Source of the DNA: Fidelibacterota bacterium
GTDB lineage: Bacteria; Fidelibacterota; UBA2242
Direction of reading: 5' to 3'
DNA length: 44,363 nucleotides
NCBI GenBank assembly: GCA_016783665.1
Contig: JADHWC010000009.1
Location: 1 to 44,363, forward strand
The notes beneath the pieces were generated by a model. That model saw nothing but the letters and a program-made list of their open reading frames with translations, searched no databases and was not told the origin of the DNA. How positions within the stretch are numbered: position 1 is the stretch's first letter; the number at the start of each line of letters is the position of its first letter. Shown here one piece after another: positions 25,211 through 37,200 of the stretch. Both the position numbers and the translations under genes were made by a program.

Positions 25211-28200
25211 ATGGGGCGGATCAGATATATCGTCGTTTTTATCAGTGTATTCGGGATAACGAATGCATTTGCCAACACAGCTCCGTTTTTCACATCGATA
25301 GTGGAGGATACAGTTTTAACAGAAGGTGTTTACTGGAGCGTCTGGCTTAGCGCCGATGATAATGAAGGAGACGCATTAAGCTTCAGTCTTGCCGAAGGCG
25401 CTCCTCTTACGATGACAATCAATTTAACGTCAGGGAGAATAACCTGGACTCCAGACAATGATGACGTCGGAGTGCATCAAATAACTGCCGTGGTCTCCGA
25501 CGGTAGTTTATCCGGCTATTTGACATTCTATTTATATGTGAATAATGTCAACGATGCACCGTATTGGGTTAATATTACCGATGATACGGTGACGGTGGCC
25601 GAAGACAGTGATCTGGAAATTACGGTAACCGCGAATGATGATGATTTAGACCATGGCGATCATATAAAGTATTTGGTTATCCACGGACCGGAATTCATGA
25701 CTATTGATTCTATATCAGGAACTATTACGGGGACTCCCAATAATAGTAATGTCGGGTTTTATACTATTACAGTCAGGGCTCAGGATGATTCTCTGGCGGC
25801 AGTGGATTGGCCCTTCAAATTAGAAGTCACTAATACGGATGTGGAATTTAGCTACTCTCCACCCACAGAAATAAATGAAGATGAATATTATGAATCTGAT
25901 CTCCAATCAACCGACGAAAACCAGGGAAGTACTATTTACTATTTTTTGAGTGGCTATCAACCTGCCTGGTTGACATTAGAGCAATATACCGGCGCACTAA
26001 CCGGCACACCAGATAATAGCCACGTAAGAACAGATTCCGTAATCATTATCGTCGATGATAGTCACAGTGGATATGATACGCTTGCCTATGAATTGACTGT
26101 TGTTAATGCCAAGCCTACGATTACAACAGGATTACTACCTACAGGCGCTGAAGATCAGGACTTTTATCATAATATTGAGAGTGACGATGAAGGTCTGGGG
26201 AGCACATTCTATCGATTTTTAGATGATATTGAAGCACATCCAACCTGGCTGAGCCTGATTGCCGCTACCGGTGAGCTGACCGGAATACCCGACAATGCTT
26301 TTGTAGGCACAAATTCCTTTACTATTGAATTTGATGATGGCAATACCGGAAAAGATACGGCTCAATTTGTAATTAATGTGTCCAATGATCCTCCGGTAAT
26401 CTATACTGCTAATCTGGTCAGCGATATTTCTGAGGACTATCTATACAGTTGTGATTTCAATTCCTCCGACGATGGACAGGGAACGGTAACCTATCACGGT
26501 ATCGGTTTGCCGGACTGGTTGAGTGTTAATCTGAGTTCCGGCATATTACAGGGCACGCCCAATAATGAAGATTTGGGCGACTTTGCTATCTCAATCTATG
26601 TGTTTGACGGAACCGATAGCAATACCGTCAGTTATACCATTCATGTAGAGAACAGAGTGCCTCAGAAAGAATCTACTGAAGTCACGAATGCTACTGAAGA
26701 CAGTGAATATACTTATGATATTGATTATGATGACGAGGGAGAAGGAGCAACTTATAGCTGGCAGATACAACCCTCCTGGCTGAGTCTCAATACTTCTACG
26801 GGATTGTTATCCGGTACTCCCGATAATAGCAATGTCGGAGATACGACAGTGTCAGTCAAAGTGGATGATGGTAATGGCGGAATTGTCTATCATACTTTTA
26901 ATATTAATGTTGCTAATATTGCCCCGGTATTTGAGGCGCAGGCTGATACGTCGATTACTCAGGACAGTTTGCTTATTATAGATCTGTATACAGATGATGA
27001 AGGTGATCCGATTGTCACTTATGAAATCATTTCTGCGCCCCTGGATGTAAGTCTGGGGGATAATAATGGGATCATACACTGGACACCGGACAACAGCCAG
27101 GTAGGTGACAATAATTTTGAAATTCGCGCAACGGATAATCATGGCGGTTTATGTACAATTACCTTTACTGTGACGGTATCGAATTTAAATCCGGTCATTT
27201 TATCGACTCCGCCCACGACTGCAGAAGAAAATACTTCTTATGTATACGATGTAAGAAGCAATGAAGAGGGTATCGGTGATGTTACCTATTCGCTGACTAC
27301 ATCGCCTGATTGGCTGTCAATTGTAGAATCCACAGGGTACATTGAGGGAGTTCCCCGGAATAACGATGTAGGTACCCATAATGTCACTGTCCGGGTTGAT
27401 GACGGTAATTCGGGATATGCGACTCAAACGTGGACCATCACGGTTTCAAATCTTTCACCGACAATTACCAACGAAGTTTTGGATACTGCAACAGAAGATT
27501 CATCCTATAGCTATCAGATAATTGCATACCCGGCCGATGAAGGAGATTTGATATTTTCACTGGTTGGCGATCACCCTGACTGGATCAGTATTAATCCGTT
27601 AGGTGGAGCGCTCAGTGGTACTCCGTCAAATTCGGATGTCACCCAGACCGTCAAAGATTCTATTGTTATCCGGGTTGAAGATGAGCATGGCGGCTTTGGT
27701 GAAAAGAAACTGGAATTGATTGTCAATAACAGTCTGCCTGTTTTTACGACAACCGATAATATAACTGTTGTTGAAGACGAGTCTTTGAGTTGGGATATCA
27801 ATACAAATGATGAAGGCGATGAAGGGCCCAATGCCAGCGGATACAATCTGGTAACGGCACCGGAGTGGGTATCCATTAATGCATCCACGGGTGTGTTGTC
27901 CGGAACACCTACCGATGATGACGTGGGAACAGAACCTCTTAGTATCCGTTATCAGGACGGTAATGGTGGCGTCGTCAATCTGAATATCAATATCATTATT
28001 GACAATTATCCTCCGGTTATCACTAGTTTGAGCCCGATAACAACTGCGACAGAAGGCGTTAACTACTCTTTTCAGTTTACATCTGATGAGGATGACTGGG
28101 ATCCGACATACAGCGCATCAACATCATTACCGGCCAATCTTTCACTTTCGGCGGATGGTTTGTTGAGCGGTATTCCATTAAATGAGTCGGTTGGAAATTA

Positions 28201-31200
28201 TACGATTAACATTATTGTGACCGATAATAATGGTGGCCAGGACAACATTGAGTTTACACTGACAATCTCAAATGCAGCTCCGCTGATTACCGGATATACA
28301 ATTTCCGATCCCCAATCCACGGTGGATGATACAGTATATATTTCGGAAGATTTAAGCTATACAATCGACTTTGCTGCCGATGACGAAGCGGATGGAGACG
28401 GTGCTCGTTATACGATCAACCACAAACCTGACTGGTTAACGACCACCAGTACAATTAACGGAACACTTTCAGGCACACCGGACAATCGCTATGTTGGTCT
28501 TGATTATGTGGATGTTACCTTTGCCGACGGTAATGGCGGTACCGACGTCGAGCGAATCTATTTGCGGGTTCAGAATGTTATTTCAAGTTTTATTGATCCA
28601 CCGAGTAGTGTGACGGCCACCGAAGACGTTGCGTTTTCACTGGATTTAAACTCGTCTGATGAAGGGCAGGGTACGATCACGTATTCAATTACCGACGGAG
28701 ATCCTGGCTGGCTTACGCTAGATTCTGAAACCGGTGAAATCAGCGGTACACCGGACAATGATGATGTTACCGACGGTGTGGATGTGACTATTCAGGTGAC
28801 TGACGGAAATGGCGGCACAGCGACTAAAACGATAATCTTTATTGTAGAAAATGTTAATGACGAACCGACCTGGACTTCTGCGCCCACTTCCGGATCGACG
28901 ATTTCTACGGCGGAAGACGCGTTATACACTGTGGACATTGACGCTAATGATGTGGATATAGGTGACAATATCACTTACAGTTTGACTGTTAAACCGACCG
29001 GAATGACAATTAATAGTAGCACCGGAGTGATTACATGGACACCTGACAATAGCCAGGTGGGTAGTCACTCAGTGACAGTTCAGGCAGTTGATGATAATGC
29101 GGCGGCAATCATCCGGTCATGGACCGTGCAGGTAACGAATGTGGCTTCACCAATCGACGATCCGGTTGTTGGTGATTTTTCGCCTTCTGATGCTGTTTCA
29201 GCATCTGCCGATACGTTTTATATTAAAGAAGATACAGCATACTCTCTGAACTTGACAGCGCCGGATGAAGGTGTCGGAAGTGCAGAGGATGTTTTATACG
29301 GTTTTGGTGCATTTCCAAATCCAGACTGGGTAACATTGTCAAATTCGGTTCTGGGTATAATATCTTTATCCCCAACAAATGACAACGTTGGTTTGGACTC
29401 GTTTAAGGTATTTTTTAAGGATCAGCCAGGATCGAGGGATACGGCAACAATCTATTTGCGAGTTGAAAATGTCGCCCCGGCAATCCTGACGGAAGGTCCG
29501 TTCGAGGCGATTGAAAACGAAGAATTTATTGATACACTAAGAAGCAGTGATGACGGGGATGGTACCATTACCTGGAGTTTTGTCAGTGGCGAACCGTCCT
29601 GGTTGAATATTGAAGCATCAACAGGAAAAATATACGGTACTCCCGGAAACGATGATGTCATCAGTGATGCCAGTTTTACAGTACAAGTCAATGACGGTAA
29701 CGGTGGTTTAACACAGAAATCATTTGATTATAATGTTGAAAATGTAAACTCAAGTCCGTCCATTACTGCCGTTCCCACTGGCACAATAACTACAAATGAA
29801 GACGCCCTATACACGACAGATATAAACGCCTCAGACAGCGATGCTGGTGATGTGTTGACCTATTCACTACAGACGGCACCAACCGGAATGACGATTAATT
29901 CAACTTCAGGTGTCATCCAATGGACACCAACTAATAGTCAGGTAGGGACTCATACTGTTACGGTGGAAGTTATGGACAGTGCCGGCGAATTTGTAACATC
30001 ATCCTGGCAGGTGAGGGTCAATAACCTGAATGATGCACCGACCTGGGTATCGGTTCCCAGCGGGACAATTGATACCGATGAGGACGAGGAGTATTCAGTT
30101 ATTGTCGATGCCGATGATATTGACGTTGGTGATAATATCGTCTATTCTTTGGTGACTGGTCCTGGTGATATGACAATTGATGCGGAAACCGGGCAGGTAT
30201 TCTGGATACCCGATAATGACGATGTCGGTTTGCATGATATCACAGTCAAAGTCACTGATGATTCCTCGGCCAATATTACAGCCAGCTGGATGTTGAGTGT
30301 TCAGAATGTGAACGATAATCCTGCCTGGTCCTCAGTTCCGACAGGCACTATGATAAGCGCTGAAGATGCGGTATATACTGTGGATGTGGATGCCAGCGAT
30401 GTGGATGCCGGGGATGTGATTGCATACAGTCTGACCCAGAAGCCAACGGGAATGATAATTAATTCTTCGTCGGGAGTGATTAGCTGGACGCCAGATAACT
30501 CTAATGTTGGTACCCACCCAATTACCGTAAAAGCAACTGATCTGTCCGGTGGATTTACTTCTCAAAGTTATACATTACAAATTACCAATGTCGCTTCAAC
30601 AATTGTTACACCCGTTGTTGGAGATTTTTCACCATCTGATGCGGTAACTGCGACGGCGGATACCTTTTATATTAAGGAAGATACAAGCTACACACTCAAT
30701 CTGTCCTCAGCCGATGAAAGTGTCGGGGCGTCGAGCATTTATAGTTTTGATGATTTTCCTAATCCCGACTGGGTGAGTTTGTCCAATGCTACAACCGGGA
30801 TTGTGTCCCTGACACCGACCAATGGTGATGTAGGACTGGATTCCTTTCAGGTGTACTTCAAAGATCAGCCCGGTTCTCGGGATACGATCATAGTTTATTT
30901 GCGTGTGGAAAATGTAGCGCCGGAAATTCTCACTGATGGTCCTTTTACAGCAACAGAAAATGCCGAGTTCAGTCAACAATTGGAAAGCAGTGACGATGAC
31001 GACGGAACAATTACCTGGAGTTTTAAGGGCGGACAACCTGGATGGCTAAATATTAATTCATCGACAGGCATCCTGACCGGTACACCGGGGAATGATGATG
31101 TGATTTCAGATGACAGCTTTACTATCGAGGTAAATGACGGGAATGGCGGTTTAACGGAAAAGATTTTTGATTACAGTGTCGAGAATGTGAATAATGATCC

Positions 31201-34200
31201 GGTGTGGACGTTGGTGCCGAGCGGAACTGTCGATATTGATGAGGATAGTCTTTATACGGTAACAATAACGGCGACTGACGATGATGCCGGCGATGTTTTG
31301 ACCTATTCGTTAGTTAGTCCACCTACGGGAATGTTGATTAATTCCAGTAGTGGAGTAATTACATGGACGCCGGATAACAGTCAGGTAGGTAATCACAGCA
31401 TTTCTGTTAAAGCTACAGATCTATCAAATGCCGATATTACATCGAACTGGATTCTTTCGGTTACGAATTCTCCATCGCAGATCAATCCGGTGGTAATTGG
31501 CGATTTTCAACCTGCCGGAGTTGTATCGGCGACAGTAGATACGTTTTTCATCTGGGAAGATTCAACCTATACATTGGACCTGAACGCTTCTGATGAAAGT
31601 CAGGGCGATGCGCCGGTTTACCGGACCACAAACCTGTCAAATCCCGATTGGGTGACATTGAGCAATACACAGAATGGATTGATAACCCTGAATCCGATCA
31701 ATAAAGACGTTGGACTGGATTCATTCAGGGTGGTTTTTGAAGATCAAATCGGTTCAACAGATACGATTAAGATTTATATTAAGGTTAATAACAGCACTCC
31801 ATCTATGATCGCAGCGGGTCCTTTTTCAGCCACGGAGGATGTTGCTTTTGAGGCTGACCTGGAAAGTACCGATGAAGATGTTACTTGCAGTTTTACCTTT
31901 GTTGGAGAATATCCGGTATGGCTGTCAATCAACTCTTCAAACGGAGTAATTTACGGCACGCCGACCAATGATGATGTTGGCACAGAAGAGTCCTTTACTG
32001 TTCAAGTAAATGATGGTCATGGCGGCACCGACGACCGGATCTATTTAATTACTGTCACGAATACAAATGATCCGCCCACAATTATTTCTTCCACTATTAT
32101 CACAGCAAAAGAGGATTCATTATATCTTTATGCAGTTAACGCACAGGATCCTGATAATGATATCCTTGTTTATAGTTTGGAAACCAATCCAGTTGGAATG
32201 ACTATTAATTCAGAAAGCGGGCTTATTCAATGGATTCCTGATAATAGTAATGTTGGTGTATTAATTAGTGTAACTGTGAAGGTTGATGACGGAAACGGTG
32301 AGACTGCAATTCAGAGTTGGACGATTGATGTGAGTAATACTAATCCTGAAATTACAACTACACCAACTATGCTTTTTGCAGATGAGGATGAAAACTTTTC
32401 TTTTGATATAAATGCTGATGACGAGGGGCAGGGAACGACGGAATATTCAATTGTTTATGCTCCCACGTGGTTGGTTTTGGAAAGTTCTTCTACCGGACAG
32501 ATAGGTGGTGTACCCTTAAATTCCAACGTTAGCACGGGTGATATACTCTGGGTAAAATTTTCTGATGGGAATGATGGTGTGGATACTCTAAAGACAACTT
32601 TAGTAGTAAGGAATACTTCTCCGTTATTCTTTTCTCAACAAGATACAGTTTCCTTAGAGGATTCATTATTCGCTTTAGACCTGAGATGTGATGATGAGGG
32701 CTATGGAGATATAACTTATTCAACAATAACATCTTTACCTTCTTGGCTATCATTGACAGCCTCTAACGGCATTTTAAATGGTACACCACTGAATGAAGAT
32801 GTGGAGACTTTTGCGCTTTCAATAAAAGTTGATGATGGTAACTCTGGTTATGATACCCTTGATTTTAATATTACTGTAAACAATGCTCCTCCTACTTTTA
32901 TTGGTTCGCCGATTTCATCAGTTTATGAAGATAGTCTGTATTCTTTTGATTTAAATGTAGATGATGAAAGTTCCGGTTTAGTTACCTATTCTCTTATTAT
33001 AAATCCTGGATGGTTATCGGTTAATTCATTAAACGGATTGCTTACAGGAACACCTCTGAACAATCATGTTGGAGACAATAATGTCAAGGTAATGGCAAAT
33101 GATGGACATGATGGAACCGACACGCTTGGGTTTATTATCTCCGTAACAAATACTCCACCGATATTCACAACGAGCCCGGCTACTGTCGGACAGGAGGATA
33201 TACTGTATTCTGTCGACCTGGATTGCAGCGATGAAGGTCAGGGATCGATGATCTATACTGCACTTAAAAAACCATCGTGGCTGACTCTTAATTCCAGTAG
33301 CGGTTTATTAAAGGGAACGCCGTTGAACCACTACGTAACAGCCGGAGACTCCATTGAGATAGTCGTCAATGACGGTAAAGGCGGATTCGATACACTCAGC
33401 TATGTACTGGCGATATCGAATACAGCGCCCAATATCACAACGATTTTCAACGACACAACAATTACCGAGGATGATGTATTCAGTTATGATGTTGCCAGCG
33501 ATGATGAAGCTCAGGGGAATACAAAATATAAATTCACGATTGCGGTTCCGTCATGGATTTCACTCGACTCATTGACTGGTGTTATTTCCGGCACACCGTT
33601 AAATAATGATGTTGAAGGACAATTCGGATTGAATATACAAGTTGATGATGGTAATGGTGGAACTGACAGCGAAACTTTTTTTATTGCGGTTAACAATAAT
33701 CCGCCGGCTTTTACATCAACAATTACAGACAGTATCGTACTGGAAAACGAGTTTTTTACCTACGACGCGACTACCGATGACGAAGGACAGGGTTCGGTGA
33801 CTTACAGCCTTATTGGAGCACCGGGCTGGCTAAGTATCGATGATTCATCCGGAGTGCTGTCCGGGACACCCGACAATGATGATGTGGATACCTCTGCTAT
33901 TACCATCCGGTTTAGTGATGGAAACGGGGCAACGATTGATCAGCATATTCATATCATCGTGGAAAATTCTAACGATATTCCGTTCATAACTACGACGACT
34001 GATAAAGATACGCTTACCGAAGATGTGCTGTGGACTAATACTTTTACCGCCAGTGACAGTGATCTGGTATATGGCGATCATCTGACTTTTTTACTGTCTC
34101 TCCAACCGGAGGGAATGAGTATTGATCCTGCGTCGGGCATCGTGAGCTGGACGCCGGAAAATTTTCAGGTCGGAGATACATCTTTTTGTTTAATTGTAGA

Positions 34201-37200
34201 AGACAATGGCGCCCTGCGGGATAGTCTATTGTTCGATGTCCATGTTAATAATGTTAATGACGACCCCTGGATAATTGCTCAATCCGATACCATTGCCTAT
34301 GAAGATTCCCTTTTCCAGTTGGCGATAAAAGGTGTGGATATTGATCCGGGCGATACTATCCGGTATGAGATACTCTCAGCCCCGGCAGGTGTGACAATTA
34401 ATGATTCCTCGGGATTGCTTAGCTGGACGCCGGCAGATAGCCAGATTGGTAGTTGGGATATTATTACGCGAGTTTCAGATCTTTCTGTAACAGCTGCCGA
34501 TACCGATACTTTCAGCGTTGATGTCCGGAATGTTAACGATGCCCCGGTTCTGGTGAAGGCGGTCGTTTCGGATACTCTTTATGAAGATAGCTTATGGACT
34601 TTTATTTTCCGAGCCAGTGATATTGATTCTCTTTATGATGATTCCCTGAATTTTGAACTCAGCGATCATCCGGCACTTATGCAGATCGATTCCAGTAGCG
34701 GTCAGGTTTCCTGGACACCCGAAAATGCCGATGTGGGCAGCGACAGTTTTATTGTCTGGGTATATGATATGGAGTTGGCGTCGGATTCTATAAAATTCCG
34801 ACTGACGATCATTAATACTAATGATCCGCCGATTATTGTCGGGATTCCGGACACCACTGCTCTGGAAGATTCGCTGTTTGAATATATTGTTCAGTATGAA
34901 GATGTTGATGTCGGCGATTCCGTGCGGTTTGAACTGATAAAAACTCCATTCGCGATGCTCATCGATTCCGTTGGCGGGAAGATGACCTGGACTCCGGGTA
35001 ATGATGACCGGGATTCGACTTTTGAAATAATATATGAAGTCCGTGATGGAATTGGCGCTGCGGTTACCGATACATTTGATTTATACGTCCAGAATGTCAA
35101 TGACGCACCGGTCATTGCTGAGCTGGATTCCCTTGATATTATTGAGGATTCTGTCTTTAGGATGCAATTCTCAGAATGGTTTGATAAAGTATCCGATGTT
35201 GATAATGCCGATTCCACATTGAGCTGGGAAGTTATCTCCTTTGCAAATCTGAGTATACAAACCACAGTGGATTCATTGATATTGATTGGACTTCCGGATT
35301 GGTTCGGATCTGATACGGGAGAAGTGGTCATTTCCGATGGTGAGTTAAACGATACAACAGAATTGATCGTTAATATATTACCTGTCAATGATCCGCCGGT
35401 GATCGATGCGGGCTTCCCGTCAATCATCAGTTTTACGGAAGACGATACGACAGAACTCGATCTGAATCTGTATGTTTCGGATGTGGACAACGATCTGCTT
35501 GATTTGAACTGGTCGGTGTTTCCGGTTGAATCAGAGAAAAGTAAATCCGACAAAGCATTGGCAAAGAGTAAAAGGAAACCATTCAACAATCAACTAAAAT
35601 CGATCAGGTTGAATCCTTTCACTGCAGCTTTGATCAACTCAGAGGGCGACAGTATTATTATTGCTGTCGATACGACCACTAATATTGCGAAATTTTATGC
35701 CAAACCGGATTTCTTTATTGATGGATATGATTTTACATTTGTCGTGAACGACAGTGTCGGACAAAAAGGTTTTGGCTCTGATACCGTAACGGCAACAATC
35801 CAGGTTAATCCTGCCAACGATCCGCCGGTATTGGCGAGTTTACCGGAATTATATGCCGATGAAGACTCCGCCATTACTGTTGTTTTGTCGAACTGGTTTG
35901 AATTTGTTTCCGATGTTGATAATCATGATACAGCCCTGACATGGAGCGTCGTGAATGGTAGTTTTATAACTGCGGTAATTATTGATTCACTGTTATCTGT
36001 TTCACCTCTGGAACACTGGTTTGGAGATGACACCCTGCAATTGATTGCAACGGATGATGGGCTTTTGTCTGATACGGCGGATGTAATTGTCCACTTTCAG
36101 TCGGTTAATGATCCACCGGTTTTCAGTCCTATCGCGGATATCACGGTTCCCGAGGACGAAACCGTATATATCGAATTAAACGATTATGTTGAGGATGTGG
36201 AAACACTTGATGCTGATTTGACTTTTACAGTACAGCGAATTTCTGCGGAAGGTAAGAGCCTGTCAAGTACTTTAGTTCCAGTTTCAATAAAGTCCTCGAT
36301 TAATAATGATTTTCTATTTGTTTCGGAAACGAAATCCCTGTTGAATGAATTTTCTTCAGCCGAGGAAGCAACGGGTGAAGACAGCATTCGGATTGCCATT
36401 GATGCGTTGAATCATATAGCCTCTATTTCCGGGACACCAAATTACTATACCGATTTTCAAGTGTTTACATTTTATGTGAGCGATGGGGATTCAGTTGACA
36501 GCATTAATGTGAATATTGCTGTTGCGTCCATCAATGATAAACCGGTCCTCGACAGCCTGTCGGCGATTACATTTCAGGAAGACAGTCTTTTTGTGCTGTC
36601 TTTATCTCAATGGGATACATTCGTCTATGATGTGGAAGACAGCGACGATACGCTGCAATGGTCTTTTGAAATGGATGATTCCATATCCCTAAGCTATGAT
36701 ACTACGGATAATCAAATTACTCTATCTGGCGGGACAAATTTCCACGGTTCGGCAGTGTTAACGGTTATCGTTGCGGATCTGGAAGGATTATCGGACACCT
36801 CAAGTGTGGATATTACAATTGTACCTATCAACGATCCGCCTCAAATCGATTCCAGCCTGTTTGAAATTACGTTCGATCAGAAAGATACGGTTGATTTTAT
36901 CCTGGATAATCATGTCAGCGACATCGACCATAGCGATCAATCTCTTGTCTGGCAATTTATACCTGGCGATCATGTATATCTGAATTATATTGACGCATCC
37001 CGAACCGTAATCTTCTGGTCGGATCAGGATTGGTTCGGCGCTGACACCATTTTAGCGGTTGTGAAGGATCCGCAAAACGGAGCTGATAGTCAATTCGTAT
37101 ATATCACCGTAATCGATACAACGAAACCCTCTTTCGAACTTGCTGTTTTTCAGAACCAGCTGACGAGCAAGTATGTTGAGATCGATATTTTCCCTTCAGA

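Noticed and set aside
34891-35589. 232-codon open frame antisense to the giant gene
   Set aside because: It lies wholly within the repeat-coding frame, is Ser/Thr-rich as expected from the reverse of Asp/Ser codons, and has no signal or family features.
25274-37123. Repeated DNA as a possible CRISPR or satellite array
   Set aside because: The repeats are ~270-320 nt, in frame, diverged in DNA and conserved in protein, so they are coding domain repeats.
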